A stretch of 64,000 bases of DNA from an uncultured Oscillospiraceae bacterium (GCA_947627325.1 CANQVO010000005.1:1-64000), one strand, 5' to 3'. Counted from the first letter of the stretch, positions 1-9,554 are shown. Numbers and translations are program-made. Notes: generated by a model not told the origin, from the sequence alone.

Positions 1-180
1 ATGAAGCCGACGTGGTGGATGAAGTCAACGAAACCGACGTGACCGACGAAGTCCCCGAGGCGGACGAGGCCGACGTGACCGACGAAGTGGATGAAGCCGA
101 CGTGGTGGATGAAGTCAACGAAACCGACGTGACCGACGAAGTCCCCGAGGCGGACGAGGCCGACGTGGCCGACGAAGCCG
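1..180 (+). repeat. 90-bp tandem repeat encoding an acidic 30-residue unit
   Basis: Bases 1-90 and 91-180 differ at only a few positions. The encoded unit (ADVVDEVNETDVTDEVPEAD and neighbours) continues in decayed form to about 300. The array probably extends upstream of the window. In-frame units of this kind expand and contract by slippage or recombination and would vary the length of an acidic stalk. Confidence 0.9.
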
Positions 181-3100
181 ACGACGCGCCGGAGGCCGAT
201 GTGGCCGACACGGCCAACGAGATCGCGGAAGTCCCCACGGCGGACGAGGCCGACGTGGCCGACGACGTGCCGGAGATCCCCGGGGCGGACGGGGCCGGCG
301 AGGCCGTTCAGGAGGCCCAAAAGGTGGGCGGGCTGTCTTTGAAGGAGGCCAGGGAGCTGGCCACCGGCCTGCCCTCGGACCGGCAGCCCATGGACGGCGG
401 GGAGGCCCTGGCCCAGTACAGCCAGAGCCTTCTGACCGCCCTCTCCCAGGAGCTGAACAGCGCCTATCTGGAGTTGGAGTTCGCCCCGGGGGAGACGGAG
501 AAATACGTGGAGATCGTCCCCCTGGACAACGACCTGGGGGACGGGGACAGGACCTTCCAGGCGGACCTGTTCGCCCTGTCGGAGAATGCCCAGGTCAGCG
601 AGGCCTCCGGCATCACCGTCACCATCCTGGACGACGAGGACCACGACAGCCCGGTCCTCTCCTTCCAGAGCGCCTCCTACGCCCCCGCCGGCGGGTTCGT
701 CACGGTGACGGTGGAGCGCCAGGGCGCGGTGAACCAGATGGCGATGGCCCATCTGACCACCCAGGCGGGCACCGCCGTGGAGGGCCGGGACTACTCCCAG
801 GTGGACACCAGCATCCTGTTCCCCTACGGCATCACCCAGCGGCGGGTCAACATCCCCATCCGCAGTGACTACCTGGCGGAGGACGCCACCTTCCAGGTCC
901 GGCTGGACGACCCGGTGAACTGCGGCCTGGGCGATCTTACGGAGACGACGGTGACCATCTACCCGGACAGCGAGAGCTTCCAGATGACCGCCCTGGAGAC
1001 CCCGGAGACGCCCCAGGGCGGCGCGGAGACGGTCACCCCCATGGTGGAGGCCAACGTCAACTCCATCATCACCGGCTCCGCCATCGACCTGTCCACGGCC
1101 TACTCCACCGGGGTCAACGACGGCGGCCACTCCCAGGCCGACGGGTCGGAGTGGGAGCTGTACGCCGAATCCGACTGGTACGACTGCGACGCGTGGGCCC
1201 ACTGGAACCCGGGGGAGCACTACGATTACAGCGGCTGGCAGGTCCACTGGACCTTGAGCTCCGGCTCACCCTGTTACCCGCGCACCTCGTTCAGAATGCA
1301 TAACCCCACCGCCGATAACTCCAACAATTGGGATACGTTTTACAGCACCGGCAACGGTGACGAGCGCTGGGAGCGGACCTCCAACATCTTCTTCGGTATG
1401 GACCGCAGCAAGGAGATCCGGGTCGGCCTGGGCCGGGACAAAGGCTGGCTGGGCAAATCCCCCACCCTGCGGGTCCACTCCATCAAGCCCATCCTGCGGC
1501 CCTTTGAGGTCTCCCTGATGGGGGCCGAGCCGCTGTACTTCCTCAACGACCAGGGCGTGTATGTGGCCAACACCGAGATCAGCGAGCTGCGAAACGCCAA
1601 CGACGTCCTGCTCCAGGGCGCCAGCAACACGGGCAAGGGCACCGCCGTCAAATTCAGCGGCAACACCATCACCCTCACCACCAGCAGCACCTACGCCTAC
1701 ATCAAGGGCCTGCAGCTGGTCAAAAACGGGAACGTCAAGGTCATCAAGGACAACTACCCCGTGGGCACCACCTCCGCCTCCTTCCAGCTCACCAACGACT
1801 TTATCAAGCAGAACCTGGACTACATCACCTTTGTGAACAACGGCGACAACGGCCGGAAGGGGCAGATCACCGTCCAGCCCATCCTGGGCTACTACGACTC
1901 CAACGTCACCATCCACAGCGACTATCGGGGACAGACGGAGATCGTCCGCTCCCAGTACTCCCCCTCGGCCAACGACAACCGGCCGGTGGGCCTGTGCACC
2001 ATCAAGAACGTGAACAGCGGCAAGTACCTGGCCAATGCCTCGACGAACGGGAAGGGCAACGTGACCCAGTCGGATCTGACCAACGACGCCAGGACCATCT
2101 GGAACATCTCCTACCGCTCGGACGGTACCTGCTATATCATGAACCAGAGCGGGTACTACCTGGACGTGAATAAGGGCTTCTTCGACCCCTCCAACGGCGC
2201 CAACATCCGGACCTATGGCCACAACGGCTGGAGGGATCAGATCTTCAAGCTCCAGCGGGAGTCCGACGGCTCCTACGCCATCCTCACCGCCCAGACCAAC
2301 TATGAGAGCGGCCTGGACGTGTACCAACACAGCATGGACAGCGGCGCCAACGTCCAGCAGTGGGCCTACGCCGGCTCGACCAACCAGCGGTGGATCATCA
2401 CCCCGGAGGCCCCGGCGGCGGGGGCGTACCGCATCAAGAACGTCAACAGCGGCAAGTATCTGATGAACGCCAGCACCACCTCCAAGGGCGACGTGACCCA
2501 GGGCAGCGACATCAGCGACGCCCGCTCCCTCTGGTTCGTCTCCTACAACGACGACGGCAGCTGCACCCTGAAAAACGGAAGCGGGTACTACCTGGACGTG
2601 TCCAACAGCTCCCCCGCCGACGGCACCAACATCCACACCTGGGAGAACAACGGCACCGACGCCCAAAAGTTCAAGCTCATCAAGCGGCCCGGCGGCTGCT
2701 ACGCCATCAAGACCGCCGTGTCCCACTACAACAGCGGCGTCAACGTCCACTACGCCCGGGTCACCGACGGCGCCGCCGTCAACGAGTGGTCGTACAGCGA
2801 CATGGGCAACAAGCAGTGGATCTTCGAGCCGGCCGCGGACTACGCCGGCGGACTGCACAAGGGCGATATGCTCCGCATCCGGCAGAGCGTGAACACCGAT
2901 TACACCGCGCTCTACGGCGGCTCCCGGATCCGGCTGGTGAGCAAGGAGAACTCCAACTCCAAGTCCGTCGACGTCCTGCGGCAATACGACAACGACAACG
3001 CCGAGTGCCTCCTGCGGGACACCTACTCCACCCTGGACATCTACCCCAACTTTGACAAGCGGGACAACAAGGTGATCGTCCGGGTGCCCACCGCCAGCCT

Positions 3101-6100
3101 CTCTAAGTTCGACCGCACCCAGGGCATCTTCACCGCCCCCTCCGCCGTGGCGGGGGAGTACACCGAGTACACGGTGGTGGACTCCAAGGCCTTCGCCGCG
3201 GGGGTCTACTACGACCTCACCGCCGTGACCAGCTCCCAGGACAACGTGGCGGTGTGGAACCCCATCCACCGCTCGGAGAAGTACTCCCAGGAGACCTTCC
3301 CCTTCCGGGCCACCGATGAGCTGGAGGAGAACATCGTCTACCTGGACGCCCAGAAGGCGGACGGCACCCTCTACTCCCTCTCCGCCAGCACCTATTACTC
3401 CGACGCGGCCCTGGACAACAGCTCCGACGGCCAGGCGTGGCTGAGCGCGGACGGGGTCTATGTGGTGGTCGGCCCCCGGCACTACGGAATGTCTGTGGAG
3501 GGCAAGTTGGACACCATCCCCATGGCCGGGGTCTCCGGCTGCCGCGTCCTCTACAAGACCGCGGCCTCCGGCCTTGAGGAGTACCAGGAGGTGACGCTCA
3601 CCACCGGCAAGACCAAGCGCTACACCGACAGCGCCGGCAAGGACATGACGGTCTACGATGTGGCGTTGAAGGACATCGTGGTCCGCTCTTACGATAAAAA
3701 CGCCCCCCACGCCAGCGGCGTGGCGGCCACCGACGTCAACCTGAACTCCTACGAGAACGTCCCCATCGACGACCAGGCCATCACCTACCTGAGCGCCTAC
3801 ATCGACAACAACGGCGCCACCTATTACGACAGCGACGGGGTCAAGCGCACGGAGACGGTGAAGGCGGTGGACTTCGTCATCTACGACGGGGTGACCCACG
3901 CCAAGAAATTCACCATCACCGGCGCCACCGCCTCCGACAACGGCCGGCACTGGGAGGTGGCCTATACCTTTAAGCCCTCGGACACGGACAAGTACCTCCC
4001 CAGCGACAGGATCTACCTGTCCATCACCACCGACCGCTACGTGGGCAACGGCAAGTCCCCGGACGATAAGGGCGTGCTCCAGGACAACCCCGCCCTCCAG
4101 GAGACCACCTACGCCCCGGTCTACACCGGCCTCACCCTCACCTCCACCAACCTGCGCGAGCCGGTCACCCAGGACGTGGACTTCCCCACCAAGCTGGACT
4201 TCCTCACCCTCCCGCTGATCGGAAGTCTGGACGCCACCTTCAACATCAAGAAGGTCAGCCTGTCGCTGACTGAGCTCCCCGGCGGCAAACAGCGCCTCTC
4301 GGTGGGGTACATCCCCAAGACCGACGAGGAGAACGCGGACATCGCCGACGACGGCAACGAATACGGGCTCTTTGACCTGGCGAACAAGGCCGCCGGCGTG
4401 AAGAACTTCGGCGAGAAGGCGGGCAGCAAGAGCTCGCTGGGCATGAAGAGCTGGGGGCTCTTCCCCATCTTCGGGCTGTACATCGACTTTGGCGTCAAGG
4501 AGGTGCAGAAGTACACCGAGCACACCTCCAAGCAGTTTGTCTTCTGCGGCGGCGGGCTCTACATCGGCATCACGGGCAGCTTCCGGCTGGTGCAGTATTT
4601 CGTCATCGGCTGGTTCCCCCTGTACGTGGGGGCCGAGGGCGAGCTCACCGTGCTGGCCAACGCGGGGCTCACCGTGCAGAACGAGGACACGGCCACCCAG
4701 GACCAGCTGCTCAACACCGAAAACTCCTTTGACGATGGCTTCTACGCCGACATCACCCTCCAGGCCAACGCCGTGGTGAAGGCCTACGTGGGCGCGGGGC
4801 TGTGCGGGACCCTGGGCGCCCGGGGCGGACTTCAGTTCGACGGGAGCTACATCTTCAAGCCCGGCATCACCGCCACCAATCCCGACTTCCACACCAACGG
4901 CCTCTACCTCAGCGTCTCCATCCGCATCTGGATCGACGCGGTGATCTTCGCCATCCCCATCCCGGTGGTCAACCTGGTGGAGAAGCGGTACGGCTACTAC
5001 GAGGACGTGGAAAAGAGCAAGGAGGACCACGGCTCCCTGCTCTCCGCCGGGGAGGCGGAGATGGAGCCGCAGGTGTTCATGCGCCCCCGCAACTCCGACC
5101 AGGCCCAGTGGATGCCCGGTAGCGGGGAGATCACCCCCCTGAGCACCTTCCAGGAGAAGGGCTCCGTGGTGCTCTCGGAGAACGGGTACGACCGGGCCGA
5201 TCCCCAGCTGATGGACCTGGGGGACGGGCGGATCCTGCTGGTCTTCGTGGCGGACGACCCCGCCCGGACGGACGAGGAGCGGACCGCCGTCATGTACAGC
5301 GTGTACGATGGCAGCACCTGGACGCCGCCCCGGATCCTCCAGGACGACGCGGCGGCGGACTTTGAGCCGGACCTGTGCGACGCGGGGGACAAGGTCCTGA
5401 TCTCCTGGACCTCCCGGGCCCCCGGCACGCCCTACACCAACGAGACCGACTACCTCAAGAGCCTGGACGTGTACGCCGCCACCCTGGACAAGAAGACCCT
5501 GGCCCTCTCGCCCATCGAGCGGCTCACCGACGACGAATTTTACGACAGCGCCCCGGTGGGGCTCTATGACGACCAGTCCGGGGATATGATGGTCTACTAC
5601 CTGAAGTCGGAGGTCAAGGGCGACTTTGCCGACGCGGTGATGCCCACCAAGAACGAGAGCGTCATCGTCTATATGCTCTACGACGCCTCCCGGGGCCAGT
5701 GGGCCAGAGACTACTACTATCCCAACGAGGTGGAGAGCGCCGACGCCGAGGCGGAGCTGGTCCAGGACTGGGGCGGCCAGCGGTTCCTGGCCTCCCCCAT
5801 CCAGGACTTTGGCATGAACGATCCCCCCATCATCGACTTTGACGCCATCAGCTACAACGGCATCGGCCTCTACACCTTCACCGTGGACGCGGACAACAAC
5901 ATGGACACCGACGCCGACCGGGAGCTGTTCGTCCAGGCGTATGACTTCGACACCCACACCACCTACGTGCCCATCCGCGTCACCGACGACGCCCTGCCCG
6001 ACGCCCGGCCCCAGCTGGTCCGCAACGGGGAGCACACCTACCTGTTCTGGCTGGAGAACAACAAGGACGTGCGCTACGTCAACGCCAGCAACCTGATCCG

Positions 6101-8093
6101 CTACGGCGTCAACGACGACGGCACCCTCCGCCCCGACGGCACGGTGGTGGGCCAGGACGAGCAGGGGCAGAACATCTACTACGAGCTGGACCGGGACGTG
6201 GTCTTCTTCTGCGATGCCGACGGGGAGACTATGGATCCCACCTTTGGCAGCTACACCGCCTTTGTGGACCAGGACGACAACCTCTTCATCACCTGGCTCC
6301 AGCCGGTCTCCGGCGAGGACGGCACAGAGGACGGCCAGGAGGTGTACGCCTCCGCCCTGATCCGTGACCCGGCGGGGTCCAGCTGGTCCGACGGCGTGCG
6401 CCTGACCCACAGCGGCGCCTTTAACGACGAGGTGGCCATGCTCACCGACGCCGACGGCGACCTGCTCATCGTAGACAACCAGTATCAGATGGACCTGACC
6501 GCCCCGGACTATACGGTCACCGACGTGAAACTGGTGGCCACCTCCTTCGAGACGGTGGGCTCCATGGAGGTGACGGACGCCACCTTCTCCGACCTCACCC
6601 CGGTGGCCGGCAGTGACGTGGACGTGGAACTGCGGGTCCGCAACACCGGGCTGAAGGGCGCCAAGGGCTACCACATCGCGGTCTACGAGGTGCAGAACGG
6701 CCAGGTGGGCGATACGCCCATCTACGAGGCGGACCGGGACGACCTGGTCACCCCCTCCTCCTCCGACCTGGTGGACTTCACCTGGACCATGCCCGCGGAC
6801 TACGAGGGGATCGAGTCCCTGGCCCTGCGGGCGGTGGTGACCGAGCACGGAATGGACGAGACCTCCCAGTTCACCTCGGAGAGCCTGCGGTTCCAGCCGG
6901 AGTACCAGATCGTCAGCTGCGCGGTCACCCAGCGGGAGGACGGCTTCTACGTGGACTACACCATTGAAAACCAGGGCAACCTGTCCGCCTCCCAGGCGGA
7001 CGGCGACACGCTGGTGGTCGGCTATAACGACATCTACTACACCGGCCAGGAGATCGCCGACTTCCTCCGCGCACCCGTGGGCGACCTTGCCATCGGCGAG
7101 GCGCGGGACTACGGGATGCCCCTCTCCATCGACCCCGCAGCCTTCTCCTGCGGCTCCACCTCCGCCTTTATGGAGGTCCGGGACAAGGAGGATGAGCCGG
7201 TCTCCGAGGTAAAGACCTTTGACATTTTCCTGGAGCGGCCCTATCATATCGTGGTGAACGGCGACGAGACCCTGGAGACTCTCTCCCTGCGCCCGGGCCA
7301 GGAGGTGGCTCTCAGCGCCTCCTACGCCCCCAGCGACTACTACCTGGACGGCGACATCCTCTTTGCCGTGGAGGACAGCGATGTGGCCCGGGTGGAGGAC
7401 GGGCGTCTGGTGGCCGTGGCCCCCGGCGCCACCCAGCTGGAGGTGACCGTCGCCCCCTACGGCGGCCACCGCACCATCCCGGTGGTGGTCCAGAGCGCCG
7501 CTTCTTCCTCCTCTTCCAGCGGCGGCCGGCGGCCCGACCGGACCTCCGAGGATACCCAGGCGACCCAGCCCGGCGATGGCCAGGCCAGCACCACCTACAC
7601 CGACGTGGCGGCGGGCAGCTGGTATGAGGCCGGGGTGGCCTATGTCACCGAGAAGGGCCTCTTTAACGGCGTGGCGGCGGACCGCTTCGCCCCCAACGAC
7701 AACATGACCCGCGCCATGCTGATGACCGTCCTGGCCCGGCTGGACGGCCAGGACACCGAGGGCGGCGCCACCTGGTATGAAAAGGCCATGGCCTGGGCGA
7801 TGGCCGCCGGGATCTCCGACGGCACGGCCCCGGAGGCCAACATCACCCGGGAGCAGTTCGTCACCATGCTCTACCGCTATGCGGGCAGCCCGGCGGTGGA
7901 CGCCGCCGACATGACGGCATTTGTGGACACGCAGAACATCTCCGATTGGGCCCAGGCCGCCATGCGCTGGGCGGTGCGGAACGGCATCCTCACCGGCAAG
8001 GACGGGGCGCGCCTGGATCCCCAGGGCCCCGCCACCCGGGCGGAGGTCGCCACGGTGTTCCAGCGCCTGCTGGCGGCGGAGAGCGAGATCTAA
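3..8093 (+). CDS. Giant SLH-anchored surface protein with Calx-beta and ricin-type lectin domains (5' end outside window)
   Basis: The reading frame is open from the first full codon and the repeats continue unbroken, so the true start lies upstream. A GTG at 12 is an internal Val of the repeat. Order seen: an acidic Asp/Glu/Val/Ala stretch (to about 300); two Calx-beta-like units (about 470-960); two ricin-type beta-trefoil lectin units (about 1980-2400 and 2425-2840), each with IKNVNSGKYL and repeated GYYLDV motifs; a long central part; BNR/propeller-like repeats (about 5170-6500); CARDB-like and Ig-like domains (about 6560-7490); a Ser/Gly linker; three SLH repeats (about 7590-8085, TRAMLMTVLAR, TREQFVTMLYR and TRAEVATVFQR motifs). 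SLH domains dock on secondary wall polymers, so this is a non-covalently wall-bound protein, probably binding glycans. A specific ligand cannot be named. The 47-residue peptide gene follows after 47 bp, before the first terminator. Confidence 0.93.
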   Translation, partial: EADVVDEVNETDVTDEVPEADEADVTDEVDEADVVDEVNETDVTDEVPEADEADVADEADDAPEADVADTANEIAEVPTADEADVADDVPEIPGADGAGEAVQEAQKVGGLSLKEARELATGLPSDRQPMDGGEALAQYSQSLLTALSQELNSAYLELEFAPGETEKYVEIVPLDNDLGDGDRTFQADLFALSENAQVSEASGITVTILDDEDHDSPVLSFQSASYAPAGGFVTVTVERQGAVNQMAMAHLTTQAGTAVEGRDYSQVDTSILFPYGITQRRVNIPIRSDYLAEDATFQVRLDDPVNCGLGDLTETTVTIYPDSESFQMTALETPETPQGGAETVTPMVEANVNSIITGSAIDLSTAYSTGVNDGGHSQADGSEWELYAESDWYDCDAWAHWNPGEHYDYSGWQVHWTLSSGSPCYPRTSFRMHNPTADNSNNWDTFYSTGNGDERWERTSNIFFGMDRSKEIRVGLGRDKGWLGKSPTLRVHSIKPILRPFEVSLMGAEPLYFLNDQGVYVANTEISELRNANDVLLQGASNTGKGTAVKFSGNTITLTTSSTYAYIKGLQLVKNGNVKVIKDNYPVGTTSASFQLTNDFIKQNLDYITFVNNGDNGRKGQITVQPILGYYDSNVTIHSDYRGQTEIVRSQYSPSANDNRPVGLCTIKNVNSGKYLANASTNGKGNVTQSDLTNDARTIWNISYRSDGTCYIMNQSGYYLDVNKGFFDPSNGANIRTYGHNGWRDQIFKLQRESDGSYAILTAQTNYESGLDVYQHSMDSGANVQQWAYAGSTNQRWIITPEAPAAGAYRIKNVNSGKYLMNASTTSKGDVTQGSDISDARSLWFVSYNDDGSCTLKNGSGYYLDVSNSSPADGTNIHTWENNGTDAQKFKLIKRPGGCYAIKTAVSHYNSGVNVHYARVTDGAAVNEWSYSDMGNKQWIFEPAADYAGGLHKGDMLRIRQSVNTDYTALYGGSRIRLVSKENSNSKSVDVLRQYDNDNAECLLRDTYSTLDIYPNFDKRDNKVIVRVPTASLSKFDRTQGIFTAPSAVAGEYTEYTVVDSKAFAAGVYYDLTAVTSSQDNVAVWNPIHRSEKYSQETFPFRATDELEENIVYLDAQKADGTLYSLSASTYYSDAALDNSSDGQAWLSADGVYVVVGPRHYGMSVEGKLDTIPMAGVSGCRVLYKTAASGLEEYQEVTLTTGKTKRYTDSAGKDMTVYDVALKDIVVRSYDKNAPHASGVAATDVNLNSYENVPIDDQAITYLSAYIDNNGATYYDSDGVKRTETVKAVDFVIYDGVTHAKKFTITGATASDNGRHWEVAYTFKPSDTDKYLPSDRIYLSITTDRYVGNGKSPDDKGVLQDNPALQETTYAPVYTGLTLTSTNLREPVTQDVDFPTKLDFLTLPLIGSLDATFNIKKVSLSLTELPGGKQRLSVGYIPKTDEENADIADDGNEYGLFDLANKAAGVKNFGEKAGSKSSLGMKSWGLFPIFGLYIDFGVKEVQKYTEHTSKQFVFCGGGLYIGITGSFRLVQYFVIGWFPLYVGAEGELTVLANAGLTVQNEDTATQDQLLNTENSFDDGFYADITLQANAVVKAYVGAGLCGTLGARGGLQFDGSYIFKPGITATNPDFHTNGLYLSVSIRIWIDAVIFAIPIPVVNLVEKRYGYYEDVEKSKEDHGSLLSAGEAEMEPQVFMRPRNSDQAQWMPGSGEITPLSTFQEKGSVVLSENGYDRADPQLMDLGDGRILLVFVADDPARTDEERTAVMYSVYDGSTWTPPRILQDDAAADFEPDLCDAGDKVLISWTSRAPGTPYTNETDYLKSLDVYAATLDKKTLALSPIERLTDDEFYDSAPVGLYDDQSGDMMVYYLKSEVKGDFADAVMPTKNESVIVYMLYDASRGQWARDYYYPNEVESADAEAELVQDWGGQRFLASPIQDFGMNDPPIIDFDAISYNGIGLYTFTVDADNNMDTDADRELFVQAYDFDTHTTYVPIRVTDDALPDARPQLVRNGEHTYLFWLENNKDVRYVNASNLIRYGVNDDGTLRPDGTVVGQDEQGQNIYYELDRDVVFFCDADGETMDPTFGSYTAFVDQDDNLFITWLQPVSGEDGTEDGQEVYASALIRDPAGSSWSDGVRLTHSGAFNDEVAMLTDADGDLLIVDNQYQMDLTAPDYTVTDVKLVATSFETVGSMEVTDATFSDLTPVAGSDVDVELRVRNTGLKGAKGYHIAVYEVQNGQVGDTPIYEADRDDLVTPSSSDLVDFTWTMPADYEGIESLALRAVVTEHGMDETSQFTSESLRFQPEYQIVSCAVTQREDGFYVDYTIENQGNLSASQADGDTLVVGYNDIYYTGQEIADFLRAPVGDLAIGEARDYGMPLSIDPAAFSCGSTSAFMEVRDKEDEPVSEVKTFDIFLERPYHIVVNGDETLETLSLRPGQEVALSASYAPSDYYLDGDILFAVEDSDVARVEDGRLVAVAPGATQLEVTVAPYGGHRTIPVVVQSAASSSSSSGGRRPDRTSEDTQATQPGDGQASTTYTDVAAGSWYEAGVAYVTEKGLFNGVAADRFAPNDNMTRAMLMTVLARLDGQDTEGGATWYEKAMAWAMAAGISDGTAPEANITREQFVTMLYRYAGSPAVDAADMTAFVDTQNISDWAQAAMRWAVRNGILTGKDGARLDPQGPATRAEVATVFQRLLAAESEI

Positions 8094-8140
8094 CATAGAC
8101 AACCATCCATTCTAATTCTAATCAAAAGGAGGAATTGACC

Positions 8141-8284
8141 ATGACAGACAAGAAGCAAGAGGACGAGGAAGTGCGGGAGGTGGATCTGGAGGACCTGGAA
8201 CAGGTCACCGGCGGCGGCGCTTTCTCCAACATCCCCCGCATCCCGGAGAAGCCCATCGACGACCAACTGCGGGGCAAGGCGTAA
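8141..8284 (+). CDS. 47-residue double-glycine leader peptide (RiPP/bacteriocin-precursor-like)
   Basis: ATG is preceded by a strong AAAGGAGGAATTGACC ribosome site. The N-terminal half is highly charged and acidic (MTDKKQEDEEVREVDLEDLE) and ends in EQVTGGG. This matches the L-x-x-L-x-x-V-x-GG pattern of double-glycine leaders, which C39-peptidase ABC exporters cut after GG. The remaining segment (about GAFSNIPRIPEKPIDDQLRG plus KA) would be the mature peptide; it has no Cys and only one Ser and no Thr, so a lanthipeptide or thiopeptide is unlikely. The gene sits 47 bp after the giant SLH gene and 27 bp before a terminator, so it is probably the last cistron of that operon. No modifying enzyme, immunity gene or C39 exporter is in the window. 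Role as bacteriocin, signal or secreted partner of the surface protein is open. Confidence 0.75.
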   Translation: MTDKKQEDEEVREVDLEDLEQVTGGGAFSNIPRIPEKPIDDQLRGKA

Positions 8285-8310
8285 CCTCCCCAGCACCGCC
8301 CGAAGCGGGC

Positions 8311-8348
8311 AAAAAATCCCTGGAGCCTTGCGGCTCCAGGGATTTTTT
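8311..8348. terminator. Bidirectional intrinsic terminator
   Basis: A-run, 11-bp stem TCCCTGGAGCC / GGCTCCAGGGA with a TTGC loop, then a T-run. It lies between the plus-strand SLH/peptide operon and the convergent DUF2798-like gene and can serve both. It is one of a set of near-identical terminators in this window. Confidence 0.92.
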
Positions 8349-8383
8349 CGTCCGGCCAACTTTGCCGGGACGGCGCCAACGCC

Positions 8384-8959
8384 TTACGGCTGAGCGGAAA
8401 GCGCCTCCCCCGCCCCGGGGGTCTTTTCGCGGAAGAGGGCCTTGAAGATGGTCCGCACCGCGGGCTGGATGAAAAACAGCTGGCTGAAGAAGGCGAAGGG
8501 GAAGTTGAAGCAGACCAGCTTCAGCCAGTTAGCCAGCAGGGTGACCGGGTGGAAGCCCAGGTAGTACGGGTAGTAGAGAAACGCGGCGAGAAAGCTCATG
8601 GCCGGGCACATGATGCCCACCGTGGCGCAGATCACGGCGGTCTCAAAGAGCATGGGGTGGGTCTCGGCGGGGTCGAACACCCGGCAGGCCAGCCGGAAGG
8701 AGAGGGGACTGCCCAGCAGGTTCTCCAAAAGGTAGGCCAGGCAGAACTCCACGGCTACGCAGGCCCAGATGGGCAGATACGCGCCGCACAGGTAGACGCC
8801 GCCCTGCTTTTCCAGCGCCGCCAGGACGCCGGTGGTCTGGTTCAGCTCCATCAGGGCCGCGCCGTTGACCACATAGAGGCTGTAAAACACATAGGCGTGG
8901 ACGGTGATGAGGACGGTGATCAGGGCGAACACCATCCTCTGGGCTTGATTTTTTGGCAT
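8384..8959 (-). CDS. DUF2798-like multi-pass membrane protein
   Basis: 191 residues starting MPKNQAQRMVFALITVLITV, which closely resembles the N-terminus of DUF2798 proteins. About four hydrophobic helices are visible: residues about 8-30, 55-80 (CGAYLPIWACVAVEFCLAYL), 103-130 and 140-172. The start is supported by GGAGGAGATAGTTT. The gene is transcribed alone, convergent with the upstream SLH operon, with which it shares a bidirectional terminator. No enzyme motif is visible; the family has no established biochemical function. A TTGACA / TAAATC promoter candidate with a GTGC-CAA-GCAC dyad in its spacer lies upstream at 9028-9057. Confidence 0.75.
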   Translation of the reverse strand: MPKNQAQRMVFALITVLITVHAYVFYSLYVVNGAALMELNQTTGVLAALEKQGGVYLCGAYLPIWACVAVEFCLAYLLENLLGSPLSFRLACRVFDPAETHPMLFETAVICATVGIMCPAMSFLAAFLYYPYYLGFHPVTLLANWLKLVCFNFPFAFFSQLFFIQPAVRTIFKALFREKTPGAGEALSAQP

Positions 8960-9027
8960 AAACTATCTCCTCCATTTTTCGCGCAAAAAAACACACGCAG
9001 CCGGCGGCAGACCATACTCTGTGATCA

Positions 9028-9057
9028 GATTTACGTGCCAAGCACTACGTGTGTCAA
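9028..9057 (-). promoter_or_regulatory. Possible promoter with embedded dyad for the DUF2798-like gene
   Basis: On the minus strand TTGACA (9057-9052), an 18-bp spacer and TAAATC (9033-9028). The spacer holds the inverted repeat GTGC-CAA-GCAC, a plausible operator. The -10 is weak. The rest of the 315-bp gap to the next gene contains the barstar promoter and otherwise nothing recognisable. Confidence 0.4.
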
Positions 9058-9170
9058 TATGCGCTTATTCAGTTTTGCGAGAGACAGAATACCACATTTT
9101 GACGGAAAAATCAAGGGAAAAACCCGGGGAGTAAGCGGCGGCGCGCTTGCTCAGAAATTCTCCGGCGCGG

Positions 9171-9199
9171 TTGACAGGCGGGGGCGGATATGCTGTAAT
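9171..9199 (+). promoter_or_regulatory. Sigma-A promoter of the barstar-like gene
   Basis: TTGACA, 17-bp spacer, TGTAAT preceded by TGC (extended -10). The predicted leader is about 70 nt and ends in AGGAG-GGGA-CTCCT, a 5-bp hairpin that pairs the ribosome site with the bases before the start codon and could limit translation. Confidence 0.75.
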
Positions 9200-9275
9200 A
9201 ACCACAGGCGACCCGCCGCGGGGCGCAAAAGCGGGGGCAGGACCGCCCCTCTAAAGCAAGGAGGGGACTCCTGAC

Positions 9276-9554
9276 ATGGTGAAGAAAATCGTTTTGGACC
9301 TTCAGGGCCTCCCCTCGGAGCGGGCGCTCTACGAGTATCTGCGCGAGCGCCTGGGCATCCCGGAGTACCATGGCCACAACGCCAGCGCCCTGTGGGACGC
9401 TGTGTATCTCTGGTTTGAACAGCCCACCGTCATCGAGGTGGAAAATCTGGACAAGCTCCCTGCCCCTATGAAAACGGCGGGAGACCGGGTGCGGTCGGTC
9501 TTCCAGCGGTTGGATCAGGAAGACCCCTCCCTACGGGTGGTGTTCCGGCCCTAG
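9276..9554 (+). CDS. Barstar-family protein (ribonuclease inhibitor fold)
   Basis: 92 residues. VLDLQGLPSERALYEYLRER, then GIPEYHGHNASALWDAVYLW and a C-terminal beta strand (SLRVVFRP) follow the barstar plan: beta-strand, helix, the conserved 'P-x-Y-x-G-x-N-x-x-A-L-W-D' segment, then helix and strand. In characterised systems barstar binds and blocks barnase-type RNases. No barnase-like RNase or polymorphic toxin C-terminus is encoded next to it, so it may be an orphan immunity gene or a regulator of a distant RNase. It has its own promoter. Only a half-remnant of the local terminator family (CGGCTCCAGGGATCTTT at about 9562) follows it. Confidence 0.82.
   Translation: MVKKIVLDLQGLPSERALYEYLRERLGIPEYHGHNASALWDAVYLWFEQPTVIEVENLDKLPAPMKTAGDRVRSVFQRLDQEDPSLRVVFRP

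Noticed and set aside
1266..8102. Long open frame antisense to the first giant gene (over 2200 codons)
   Set aside because: Its product is Gly/Val/His/Leu-rich low-complexity sequence without domains, as expected for the reverse strand of GC-rich genes with strong third-position bias. The opposite strand has recognisable lectin, Calx-beta and SLH domains.
8141..8284. Lanthipeptide or thiopeptide precursor
   Set aside because: The segment after the GG motif has no Cys and only one Ser, and no modifying enzyme is nearby. I kept only the general double-glycine peptide call.
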